From NCBI GenBank assembly GCA_016278415.1, contig JADQBV010000339.1, positions 1-31,280 of the forward strand: a DNA stretch of 31,280 nucleotides. The letters run 5' to 3'. Positions 8,236 through 16,383 of this stretch are shown piece after piece. Each line of letters starts with the position of its first letter. Position 1 is the stretch's first letter. Both the position numbers and the translations under genes were made by a program. The DNA is from Halanaerobiales bacterium (GTDB lineage Bacteria; Bacillota_F; Halanaerobiia; Halanaerobiales; DTU029). Under the pieces are notes generated by a model, which saw only the letters and a program-made list of their open reading frames with translations, was not told where the DNA came from and searched no databases.

Positions 8236-8251
8236 TGTGACGTGTGTCACT
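8236..8251. promoter_or_regulatory. CRP/FNR-like palindrome upstream of HD-GYP gene
   Basis: TGTGACGTGTGTCACT matches the CRP/FNR-family pattern TGTGA-N6-TCACA at nine of ten defined positions. It lies 120 bases before the HD-GYP start and would suit an activator site. The cognate regulator is not in this window. Confidence 0.45.
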
Positions 8252-8309
8252 GTAGTACATCCAATTATATGATAAATTTTAATTAAAAGATTTATATTTA
8301 CTAGAGATA

Positions 8310-8349
8310 GTGTCTGATAAATATTATGAAGCTATTATTTATCAGACAC
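8310..8349 (+). promoter_or_regulatory. Long hairpin in HD-GYP leader
   Basis: GTGTCTGATAAAT (8310-8322) and ATTTATCAGACAC (8337-8349) are perfect inverted repeats of 13 bp (14 with the next A-T pair) around a 14-base spacer. It ends 22 bases before the ATG at 8372. There is no T tract, so it is more likely an operator for a dimeric regulator or an RNA leader structure than a terminator. The interval 8194-8371 holds no gene. Confidence 0.5.
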
Positions 8350-8371
8350 ACACTTTATCTGGGGTGAAGAA

Positions 8372-8977
8372 ATGAACTCAATTGTAAACAAAAAAAGAAA
8401 ACTGTTACCTTTTTCAAAAAATATTGTATTTGCTAGTTTTGAAATGCTTTCCTCTCATGATACATATACAAAAGGACATTCAAAAAATGTTGCTTTGCTA
8501 GCTGAAAAAATTGCTAAACAGATGAATCTCAATAGTGGTTTAGTTGAAAAAGCATACCTTTCAGGGCTTGTTCATGACATAGGAAAGGGCTTTATTTCGC
8601 CTGATATATTAAATAAAAAAAGTAAATTAACAAGGGAAGATTTTTCATTAATACAGAAACACCCACAGTGGGGTTATTATTCTTTGAAGCAGAGTGATAA
8701 GTTATCAGAAATTGCTAAATTTGTATTATATCATCATGAAAGATGGGATGGGAATGGTTATCCTAATAAATTATCGGGAAATCAGATTCCGTTAGTTTCT
8801 CAGATATTATCTGTTGTCGATGCGTGGGATGCAATGACAACTGATAGATCATATAGGTCTGCTCTATCTATAGACGATGCTATAAGTGAGCTTGATACCG
8901 GAAGTGGTAGTCAGTTCTCTCCACAGATTGTAGAGGTCTTTTTACCAATGGTAGAACAGCAAAAGTCATACGTTTGA
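8372..8977 (+). CDS. HD-GYP domain protein, putative c-di-GMP phosphodiesterase
   Basis: 201 residues, essentially one HD-GYP domain without a sensory or receiver part. Metal and signature residues are visible: H36, H68-D69 in VHDIGK, H97, H121-H122 in HHERWDGNGYP (the GYP signature) and D150 in VDAWDAMTTDR. HD-GYP enzymes hydrolyse cyclic di-GMP, some prefer cyclic GMP-AMP. No membrane segment or signal peptide, so a soluble cytoplasmic enzyme; input must come from expression or partners. GGGGTGAAGAA precedes the ATG. The leader carries a CRP/FNR-like palindrome and a long inverted repeat. It converges with pcm and ends about 20 bases from it. Confidence 0.9.
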   Translation: MNSIVNKKRKLLPFSKNIVFASFEMLSSHDTYTKGHSKNVALLAEKIAKQMNLNSGLVEKAYLSGLVHDIGKGFISPDILNKKSKLTREDFSLIQKHPQWGYYSLKQSDKLSEIAKFVLYHHERWDGNGYPNKLSGNQIPLVSQILSVVDAWDAMTTDRSYRSALSIDDAISELDTGSGSQFSPQIVEVFLPMVEQQKSYV

Positions 8978-8998
8978 GATTAGTTACTTGGGAGTGGT

Positions 8999-9661
8999 TC
9001 AGGGTTTCCAACCTTTTTCGCCAACAAGGGGGACGAAGCAAACAGACTCCAATTCTTCAATCTTATAATTGTATTCTGAAGTTTTGATTAATCGAATTAA
9101 TTTTTGTACCTTTTTGTCTTTACCTACCGGAATAGTCATAACACCATCTATTCTAAGTTGATTTGTCAGTGGTTCTGGTATAGCCGGGGCCCCTGCAGAA
9201 ACAAGTATCTTATCAAATGGTGCTTTTTCTGACCACCCAATTGTTCCGTCGTGGATTTTAACCTCAATATTTTCATAATCCAGCCTTTTATATCTTTCTT
9301 GTGCCTGTACTGCTAAGAGTTCATGTCTTTCAATAGTATATACCTGTCGAGATATTAGAGAAAGTATTGCTGCAGCATAACCTGAGCCTGTACCAACTTC
9401 TAGTACTCTATCATTATTCTTAGGATTTAGAGCTTGTATCATTTTTGCTACTATATATGGTTGACTAATTGTTTGTCCCTCATCAATTGGTAAAGGTCTA
9501 TCTTGATAAGCATAGTCCAGGTATTTTAAGGGTACAAATAAATGTCTTGGTACTTTTAGCATAGCTTTTAATACATTTTTATTATCAATCCCTCTAGGTT
9601 TAAGTTGTTCTTCTATCATTATTTTTAGATACTCTTCATAATCATTTAGTTCATCATTCAT
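8999..9661 (-). CDS. pcm: Protein-L-isoaspartate O-methyltransferase
   Basis: 220 residues, cytosolic. Uses S-adenosylmethionine to methylate L-isoaspartyl residues, starting repair of aged proteins. Family hallmarks in order: RHLFVPLKYLDYAYQDRPLPI, QTISQPYIVAKM, the SAM motif EVGTGSGYAAAIL near residue 92, VYTIERHE, and the late PVG segment. AAGGAGGT precedes the ATG. The MBL hydrolase gene lies 120 bases upstream on the same strand. The gene is patchily distributed in Firmicutes, so its presence is of mild interest. Identification is firm from the motifs. Confidence 0.94.
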   Translation of the reverse strand: MNDELNDYEEYLKIMIEEQLKPRGIDNKNVLKAMLKVPRHLFVPLKYLDYAYQDRPLPIDEGQTISQPYIVAKMIQALNPKNNDRVLEVGTGSGYAAAILSLISRQVYTIERHELLAVQAQERYKRLDYENIEVKIHDGTIGWSEKAPFDKILVSAGAPAIPEPLTNQLRIDGVMTIPVGKDKKVQKLIRLIKTSEYNYKIEELESVCFVPLVGEKGWKP

Positions 9662-9781
9662 TATTCTACCTCCTTAAAATGACTAGTAAAACAGGTAAGT
9701 TATACACTTAATACTGAACTTAAGTTGGCCATTAAGTTTCTATAGTTAGCAAATTGATGTCAAGTTTGTGAATAGTATTTA

Positions 9782-10513
9782 TTATATACCTATTTGCCAA
9801 GCTGATTTTGCCATATTAATCTTAGTTGTAAAATAGTTTCTTGCATCTTCTAATAATTCTTTATTATCGCCGTAATTGGGTAAATGACTGAGTAGTAGCA
9901 TCTTGACATTGGCGTTCTTAGCAAGATTAGCTGCATCTGTGCTATTCATATGTCCCATTTGCTGACCGTCTACATCTGAATAAAGACTACATTCAGAAAT
10001 CAAGAGGTCTGCATTTTTTGAAAAAGTGACTAATTCATCAAAATATGCCGTATCTGCAGTGTAAATTATTTTCTTGTTTCCACAAACTATTTGCATAGCA
10101 TAACAAGGGCTTGGATGTTTTGTTTTTATAAAAGACACTTTGAATGGTCCTAATTTAAGCAGGCTATTTTCTTGATAGGATTTACCTGTTGTATAATTCT
10201 TATAGCTAAGTTCTGTAAATGATTTATCGTTCTGATCTCCATAGATGCTAAGATTTTTATTTTTATTATTCACTTTACAATCAATCATAATTCCATGTTG
10301 TAGAACACTTATATCACTATAGTGATCCGCATGATAATGTGAAATTATGACGCTATCTAATTCCGTAAGGCCTATATAGTTTTGTAAAGAGGACACAACT
10401 CCACTTCCGCAATCTATTAAAAGATTATATCCATCTTTTTGAATTAAATATCCAGAACACCCCTCATCTTTACTAGGATATGCACCTCTAGCACCTAAAA
10501 CTGTTAACTTCAT
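9782..10513 (-). CDS. MBL-fold metallo-hydrolase (YhfI/RNase Z-like)
   Basis: About 243 residues. The beta-lactamase-fold metal motif is complete: HYHADH with H59, H61, D63 and H64, a later His in TKHPSPCYAMQ, Asp in IYTADTAYFD, and a final His in LLLSHLPNYG. The opening MKLTVLGARGAYPSKDEGCSGYL is typical of YhfI-type hydrolases related to RNase Z and phosphodiesterases; substrate unknown. A TTG at 10543 would add ten residues, but AGGACGGTGATC lies nine bases before the ATG at 10513, so I use the ATG. Same strand as pcm, possibly a loose two-gene unit. The divergent AraC gene starts 273 bases away. Confidence 0.85.
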   Translation of the reverse strand: MKLTVLGARGAYPSKDEGCSGYLIQKDGYNLLIDCGSGVVSSLQNYIGLTELDSVIISHYHADHYSDISVLQHGIMIDCKVNNKNKNLSIYGDQNDKSFTELSYKNYTTGKSYQENSLLKLGPFKVSFIKTKHPSPCYAMQIVCGNKKIIYTADTAYFDELVTFSKNADLLISECSLYSDVDGQQMGHMNSTDAANLAKNANVKMLLLSHLPNYGDNKELLEDARNYFTTKINMAKSAWQIGI

Positions 10514-10716
10514 TCGTTTGATCACCGTCCTATATATATTCAATATCCTATTGACCCTAACTCTTTCACCTTATTATTACTTTCAGATTTCATTATTATT
10601 ATTCATTAAAGATTATTTAAATCCTTTATAAATTTTTGCTTTCTTATATTGCTAATGTAAATCCCCTAAAACTTATTAGGTAAAAAAAGAATAAATTTTA
10701 ACAACTTAGAAAATAC

Positions 10717-10745
10717 TTGAAATTTATGATAATATGAAATAATAT
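10717..10745 (+). promoter_or_regulatory. Promoter of the AraC-family gene
   Basis: TTGAAA (10717-10722), 17-bp spacer, TAATAT (10740-10745), about 40 bases before the ATG at 10787. Confidence 0.5.
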
Positions 10746-10786
10746 TATATTATTAATTGTACAATTATATTTTGGAGGGAATATAG

Positions 10787-11416
10787 ATGAGTGGAGTAAG
10801 CAAAATTACTTTTATTAGTACTTATAATAGTGAACTAGTTATTGGTAAAAATGTTAAACATATATTCCCACCTCATTTGCATAGGACATTTAATATGGGA
10901 GTTATTACAAAGGGAAAGGCGACTTTGTATTTATATAAGAAAAATTATGTTTTAAACAATGGTGATATTTTTTTTATTAAACCATTTACAACCCATTCAA
11001 TTAAACCTACGGGAAATGAATATAGTTATATTGTTATCTGTCATAGCGAGCCTTTTTCGAAATGTATTAATAAAGAATATTCAAAATCTGATAATGATGA
11101 TTTATTTAATACTGTTATAAAATTTCTTGATAAAAATCTAGAAAATAATTTAAGCATCAGCGATATCGCTGATGCTGTTAATTTAAGTAAATATTATTTC
11201 TCGAGAATTTTTAAAGAGGAAACAGGGTTAACACCATATGATTATTATATGCAGATGAAGGTTAAAAAAGTTAAATTATTATTGAGAAATAATTTGGATT
11301 TAGTAGAACTTGCATATAAAATGGGATTCTATGATCAGAGCCACCTAAATAAGTGTTTCAAAAAACATGTTGGTATTACCCCTGGTGAATATAAGAAAGT
11401 ATATCAGGAAATTTAA
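10787..11416 (+). CDS. AraC-family transcriptional regulator with N-terminal cupin
   Basis: 209 residues, shorter than the usual 270-300. Residues about 18-90 form an AraC-type cupin effector domain (FPPHLHRTFNMGVI, then LNNGDIFFIKPFTTHSI). Residues about 108-209 contain two helix-turn-helix units: LSISDIADAVNLSKYYFSRIF and LVELAYKMGFYDQSHLNKCF, ending in the typical VGITPGEYKK. The linker between the domains is short. TTTGGAGGG precedes the ATG. It converges on a cupin-only protein 53 bases downstream. Target genes unknown. Confidence 0.9.
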   Translation: MSGVSKITFISTYNSELVIGKNVKHIFPPHLHRTFNMGVITKGKATLYLYKKNYVLNNGDIFFIKPFTTHSIKPTGNEYSYIVICHSEPFSKCINKEYSKSDNDDLFNTVIKFLDKNLENNLSISDIADAVNLSKYYFSRIFKEETGLTPYDYYMQMKVKKVKLLLRNNLDLVELAYKMGFYDQSHLNKCFKKHVGITPGEYKKVYQEI

Positions 11417-11422
11417 AATAAT

Positions 11423-11457
11423 AGACTTCCTTAGTTATAAAAATAAATCTGAGGTCT
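11423..11457. terminator. Possible weak terminator between convergent genes
   Basis: AGACTTCCTTAG (11423-11434) can pair imperfectly with CTGAGGTCT (11449-11457), with a bulge, between the convergent AraC and cupin genes. There is no clear T run, so this is tentative. Confidence 0.25.
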
Positions 11458-11469
11458 TAGATCTTATAA

Positions 11470-11862
11470 TTATTTTAAAGCAGGTATAAATTTCGCAAGG
11501 ATATATAATCCTTTTTTTCCTGCTATTACTTCATGTTCTATGTTATCAGGGATGATAGTAATAGCCCCTTTATTATATTGGGATGTTTTATTCGCCATGA
11601 TTATTTCACCATAACCATCAACTACTTCATGTAGTTCGAGATTCTTAGAGTGACTGTGTAAGGTTATTTTACAATTAGGTTCTATCTTTACTAGATGACA
11701 ACTAATTTTATTGCTTGAATCTTTTCCTGTTATTAAATGTTTTAATTGTACCCCTTTGTCAGGATGATTGTTCCATTCTGTTTCATTTAAATCAAATTCT
11801 TCTTCAATGGTGATTAATTTTCCTTTGATAAAATCATTAACAATATTCCTTTTTGTTTTCAT
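11470..11862 (-). CDS. Cupin-domain protein
   Basis: 130 residues forming a single small beta-barrel cupin. The first metal-binding motif is present as ITLHSHSKNLELHEVVDGYG (two His, a Glu, then His); the second motif ends IIPDNIEHEVIAGKKG with one His. Cupins of this size are metal-binding enzymes or sugar/ligand sensors and the function cannot be read. AGAGGTGTAATA precedes the ATG. It converges with the AraC regulator. The upstream interval 11863-12252 carries the promoter of the next gene. Confidence 0.8.
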   Translation of the reverse strand: MKTKRNIVNDFIKGKLITIEEEFDLNETEWNNHPDKGVQLKHLITGKDSSNKISCHLVKIEPNCKITLHSHSKNLELHEVVDGYGEIIMANKTSQYNKGAITIIPDNIEHEVIAGKKGLYILAKFIPALK

Positions 11863-12252
11863 ATTATTACACCTCTTTGGTTTAATTTACTTCTTATAAT
11901 AAATTATAACAAGTAATAAAATAAATTATTGTAAAATGTTGCTCTTTATTAAAAAGTTAAAGGCTTCGCTCTTAGAAAAAAGGAATAAATGCACCAATTT
12001 AAAATGGTACTATCCATCTGTCCAAAATAGAATAGAATTAATTCTGCTAAGGATTAGCTAAAGTAAATAATCACCTAAGTGACGTTTTCTTTTTATATTT
12101 ACTTGAAAAAAATGCAGGATTTAGGTATTATAAGTAGAAAGAGAGAATGTAAAATAAAAACTATTTTTAAATATATTCTGTTATATAAGTAATACAAGTA
12201 TTAAATGTGAGTTAATTCCTTTAATAAAAATAACAGTTGAAAGGTGGAATTT
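11863..12252. other. 390-bp intergenic region between divergent cupin and purL
   Basis: I see no gene here. It contains a TATAAT facing left (around 11895-11905) that could serve the cupin gene, a short ACCA...TGGT hairpin near 11993-12008, a perfect AGAATTAATTCT palindrome near 12035-12046, and the purL promoter at 12103-12131. No purine riboswitch and no CGAAC-type PurBox were recognised. Confidence 0.5.
12103..12131 (+). promoter_or_regulatory. Promoter of the FGAM synthase gene
   Basis: TTGAAA (12103-12108), exact 17-bp spacer, TATTAT (12126-12131). It implies a leader of about 115 bases before ATG 12253. Confidence 0.6.
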
Positions 12253-15200
12253 ATGAATAAAGTAGTTAGAAGAGTTTATGTTGAGAAAAAACCAGAATTT
12301 GATACAGAGGCAGAGTTTTTATTTAAAGAACTAAGGGATTTTTTGAGAATTAAGGGGTTAGAGGAAGTCAGAATTATACATCGTTATGATATTGAGGGGA
12401 TATCTGCAGTTGAATATGAATTATCAAGGAATATTATATTTTCAGAACCCCCTGTTGACAACATATATGATGAGGAATTTAAAATTCCTGAGAAATATTT
12501 CGTTATACCTATAGAGTATTTACCTGGTCAGTATGACCAGCGGGCAGATTCTGCTGCTCAGTGTATTCAACTCTTAACACATAGTGATAAGACAGAGGTA
12601 CGTTGTGCTAAGTTAATATTATTTACTGGTGAGCTCTCAAAAGAAGACTATAATAAAATTGAAGACTACTGTATAAATCCATTGGAAACCCGGGTAGCTT
12701 CTCTTAATAAGCCTGATACTCTAGAGATGCAGGTAGATTATCCAGAGAAAGTAAAAGATATAGAGAATTTTATTAAATTCAATGCTTCTGAATTGAAATC
12801 CTTACACCGAGAATTAGGACTTGCTATGTCCCTTGAGGATTTGAATTTTGTACAGAACTATTTTAAGGATGAGAATAGAGATCCTACTTTGACAGAAATA
12901 AAAGTACTTGATACCTACTGGTCAGATCATTGCCGTCATACCACCTTTTCCACTGTTATTGATGATGTTAATATAGAAGAAGGACCATATAGTCCAGCTC
13001 TTGTAATGGCATATGATAAATATTTAAAAACTAGAAAAGAAGTTTATGGTGATAGAGATAAACCTATTTGTTTGATGGATCTTGCCGTTATAGGTATGAA
13101 AGAGATGAGGAAAAAAGGTCTCCTGGATGACTTTGATCAGTCTGAAGAAATTAATGCTTGTAGCATAAAGATAAATGTTGATGTTGATGGTAAAGATGAA
13201 GAATGGCTACTGATGTTTAAAAATGAAACACACAATCACCCTACAGAGATTGAACCATTTGGTGGCGCCGCTACTTGTTTAGGTGGTTGTATACGTGACC
13301 CACTTTCTGGTAGGTCTTTTGTTTATCAGGCTATGCGTGTAACAGGCAGTGGTGACCCGAGAATACCTGTTTCAGAAACCTTAGAAGGGAAACTCCCCCA
13401 AAGAAAGATAAGTACAGGTGCTGCCCAGGGATATAGTTCTTATGGAAACCAGATTGGATTGGCTACTGGACAGGTTACAGAGTTTTATAATGAGAACTTT
13501 CTTGCCAAGAGAATGGAGATAGGAGCTGTTATTGCTGCTGCTCCAGCTGAGAATGTGGTTCGTAAGCGTCCTCAAGAAGGTGATATTATTGTGCTGCTTG
13601 GTGGCAGAACTGGTCGAGACGGATGTGGTGGGGCTACAGGTTCTTCTAAGGAGCATGATGAGGAATCTCTATTTAGCTGTGGTGCTGAGGTGCAGAAAGG
13701 TAATCCACCAACAGAGAGAAAGATACAACGTCTTTTCCGTAACCCTCAGGTAAGCAAAATGATTAAGAGATGTAATGATTTTGGAGCTGGTGGGGTATCT
13801 GTAGCAATTGGTGAATTGGCTGATAGTCTAGATATTGATCTTGATGCTGTCCCCAAGAAATATGAAGGTCTTGATGGTACTGAATTAGCTATTTCTGAAT
13901 CACAGGAAAGAATGGCAGTAGTCCTGGATAAAGAAGATGTAGATAGATTTATAGAAGAGTCTCTAAAGGAAAACCTTGAGGCTACAGCAGTTGCTGTTGT
14001 TACTGATACTGGTAGGATGCGCTTGAACTGGCAGGGTAATACTATAGTTGATATTAGTCGTGAATTTCTTGATACAAATGGTATTAGCCAAAAGAGTTCA
14101 GTAACAGTATTATCACCAGATGAGAGAGACTTTTATCTTGATAAGATGGCAGAAGAAATAGAGTCAAAACTACCATTATTAAAAGAAGCCTGGCTAGAAA
14201 ACTTACAATCACTTAATATATGTAGTCAAAAGGGTTTAGTTGAAAGGTTTGATAGTACCATTGGTGCTGCTAGTGTCTTGTTACCTTTTGGTGGTAAAAA
14301 TCAATTAACCCCTGTAGACGGAATGGTATCAAAAATTCCGCTTTTGGAGGGAGAGACATCAACAGGTACTATTATGACATATGGTTATGATCCTGAACTA
14401 GCCCTGTGGAGTCCTTTTCATGGAGCATTATATGCTGTTATCAACTCAGTTGCACGCTCAGTCGCTCTAGGTGGAGATTATAAAAATATCCGTTTGACAT
14501 TCCAGGAATACTTTGAAAGCCTTGGGGATGATAGAACTAAGTGGGGAAAACCTTTTGGCGCACTGTTAGGGGCTTACCTTGCACAAACAGAGTTAGGTAT
14601 AGCAGCAATTGGCGGGAAAGATAGTATGTCTGGTACATTTAAAGATTTGGATGTACCACCGACACTAGTTTCTTTTGCAGTGAATATTACTGATGTAAAT
14701 AAAACAATATCACCGGAGTATAAAAAGACAAATAGTAAGGTTGTCTGGGTTAAGATAAAACGAGATGAATATGGTTTACCGGTTTTCGATGATTTAAAAG
14801 AAAAATATAAACAAATACATGATTTAATTAGTTCCGGAAAAGTATTAGCATCTTCTGCTGTTGGTCATGGTGGTGTTGCTGCAACTATTTCGAAGATGAC
14901 TTTTGGTAATCAAATAGGATTTATCTTCAATGAAGATAGTTTAAACAATATAACTGCTAAAGATAAATCTAGTAAAGATAAATATAAATCTAGTAAAAAA
15001 GATGATAATAATACAATCGCAAAAAATAATATTGATCATCTCAAAGAGTTATTTCTCCCTGAATATGGTTCAATTATACTAGAAGTCGCAGATGATACTG
15101 ATTTGTCTACTATATCTGATTATATAGAATTAGGAAGAACCAGTGAAGAGGAGCTAATCAAGATTAATAATATGGAGATAAGAATCGATGAGGCCTTGGA

Positions 15201-16116
15201 AATATGGCAAAAACCACTAGAAAATGTATTTCCAACAAGGACTAATTCTCCAGAGTCAAAACCTGAAATTGAACTATTTAAAAAGCGGAATACTAGTAAA
15301 GCAAGTATTAAAGTAGCTAAACCTACTGTCTTCATTCCAGCTTTCCCTGGTACAAACTGTGAATATGATTCAGCACGTAGATTTAGGGAAGCAGGGGCTG
15401 ATGTGGATACTTTTATCTTTAAAAACTTAACTACAAAGATGGTAGAAGAGTCTGTAGAAATTATGGTTAATAAAATTGATAATTCACAGATGATAATGCT
15501 GCCAGGTGGATTTAGTGCTGGAGATGAACCAGAGGGATCAGGTAAATTCATAGCAACTGTATTTAGAAATCCTGCTATTAAAGAGGCTGTTATGAGATTG
15601 TTGAATCAAAGAGATGGTTTAATGTTAGGAATTTGTAATGGCTTCCAGGCACTAATCAAACTCGGTCTCCTTCCATATGGAGAAATCCGTGAAATAGATA
15701 CCGATTCTCCAACCTTGACATTTAATACTATCGGACGTCATGTATCCTGTATGGTCAGGACTAAAGTTGTATCAACATTGTCACCATGGTTATCGGAAGT
15801 AGAAGCAGGGGCAGAACATATGATACCTGTCTCTCATGGTGAAGGTAGATTCGTAGCTAAAGAAGAGGTAATTGAAAGATTAATAAAGAATGGACAGATA
15901 GCTACTCAATATGTGGATCTTAATGGTGTGGCAACATATGATAATAGGTTTAACCCGAATGGCTCTATTATGGCTATTGAAGGGATCAGCAGTCCAGATG
16001 GAAGGATATTTGGTAAAATGGGACATTCTGAAAGAATTGGAACAAATGTTGCTAAAAATATTCCAGGTGAAAAAGACCAGAAGCTCTTTGAAGCTGGAGT
16101 TAAATATTTCAAGTAA
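12253..16116 (+). CDS. purL: Phosphoribosylformylglycinamidine synthase, single-chain
   Basis: 1287 residues, the large fused type (PurL plus glutaminase in one chain). Catalyses ATP- and glutamine-dependent conversion of FGAR to FGAM in de novo purine synthesis. The two AIRS-like halves show VLDTYWSDHCRHTTF, MFKNETHNHPTEIEPFGGAA, DFGAGGVSVAIGEL and IAAIGGKDSMSGTF; the C-terminal class I amidotransferase has VFIPAFPGTNCEYD, the nucleophile C1128 in GICNGFQ, and H1195/E1197 in SHGEGRF. GAAAGGTGG precedes ATG 12253; GTG 12244 lies inside that site and is rejected. A Lys/Ser/Asp/Asn-rich low-complexity stretch at about 900-930 looks inserted. No other pur gene is adjacent; it stands alone between its promoter and a terminator. 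Confidence 0.96.
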   Translation: MNKVVRRVYVEKKPEFDTEAEFLFKELRDFLRIKGLEEVRIIHRYDIEGISAVEYELSRNIIFSEPPVDNIYDEEFKIPEKYFVIPIEYLPGQYDQRADSAAQCIQLLTHSDKTEVRCAKLILFTGELSKEDYNKIEDYCINPLETRVASLNKPDTLEMQVDYPEKVKDIENFIKFNASELKSLHRELGLAMSLEDLNFVQNYFKDENRDPTLTEIKVLDTYWSDHCRHTTFSTVIDDVNIEEGPYSPALVMAYDKYLKTRKEVYGDRDKPICLMDLAVIGMKEMRKKGLLDDFDQSEEINACSIKINVDVDGKDEEWLLMFKNETHNHPTEIEPFGGAATCLGGCIRDPLSGRSFVYQAMRVTGSGDPRIPVSETLEGKLPQRKISTGAAQGYSSYGNQIGLATGQVTEFYNENFLAKRMEIGAVIAAAPAENVVRKRPQEGDIIVLLGGRTGRDGCGGATGSSKEHDEESLFSCGAEVQKGNPPTERKIQRLFRNPQVSKMIKRCNDFGAGGVSVAIGELADSLDIDLDAVPKKYEGLDGTELAISESQERMAVVLDKEDVDRFIEESLKENLEATAVAVVTDTGRMRLNWQGNTIVDISREFLDTNGISQKSSVTVLSPDERDFYLDKMAEEIESKLPLLKEAWLENLQSLNICSQKGLVERFDSTIGAASVLLPFGGKNQLTPVDGMVSKIPLLEGETSTGTIMTYGYDPELALWSPFHGALYAVINSVARSVALGGDYKNIRLTFQEYFESLGDDRTKWGKPFGALLGAYLAQTELGIAAIGGKDSMSGTFKDLDVPPTLVSFAVNITDVNKTISPEYKKTNSKVVWVKIKRDEYGLPVFDDLKEKYKQIHDLISSGKVLASSAVGHGGVAATISKMTFGNQIGFIFNEDSLNNITAKDKSSKDKYKSSKKDDNNTIAKNNIDHLKELFLPEYGSIILEVADDTDLSTISDYIELGRTSEEELIKINNMEIRIDEALEIWQKPLENVFPTRTNSPESKPEIELFKKRNTSKASIKVAKPTVFIPAFPGTNCEYDSARRFREAGADVDTFIFKNLTTKMVEESVEIMVNKIDNSQMIMLPGGFSAGDEPEGSGKFIATVFRNPAIKEAVMRLLNQRDGLMLGICNGFQALIKLGLLPYGEIREIDTDSPTLTFNTIGRHVSCMVRTKVVSTLSPWLSEVEAGAEHMIPVSHGEGRFVAKEEVIERLIKNGQIATQYVDLNGVATYDNRFNPNGSIMAIEGISSPDGRIFGKMGHSERIGTNVAKNIPGEKDQKLFEAGVKYFK

Positions 16117-16164
16117 TATCTTTTATATTAAAAACGGTATATTAACTAAATAGAGAAGAGAAAT

Positions 16165-16210
16165 AAAAAAACCAAATGGGACCCTTTCTTTGGAGACCGT
16201 TTGGTTTTTT
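16165..16210. terminator. Bidirectional terminator, purL / aminotransferase
   Basis: AAAAAAACCAAATGG pairs with CCGTTTGGTTTTTT (one wobble pair), flanked by A and T tracts so it can work in both directions. It lies between convergent genes. The rest of 16211-16383 shows nothing. Confidence 0.8.
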
Positions 16211-16383
16211 TATTATTTATTTAATGACTTAAGTTCTTATATTTTCCAGGTTAGCCATTTTCTGAATGAACATTATAACAAACTCTTCGATCTTAATTCA
16301 TTAAATGTTGATTTCTTGAAACCAAAGTTCAGGTTATAAAAAGTCCCCATCCCGCATCAAAGGCTATTAATGGTTAACAAAAT

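Noticed and set aside
8041..8250. Minus-strand frame of 69 codons
   Set aside because: It runs through the terminator hairpin and the CRP-like site, has no good ribosome binding site and no recognisable motif.
11863..12252. Purine riboswitch in the purL leader
   Set aside because: I could not find the conserved purine aptamer loops or a following terminator stem; only a plain promoter and short palindromes are visible.
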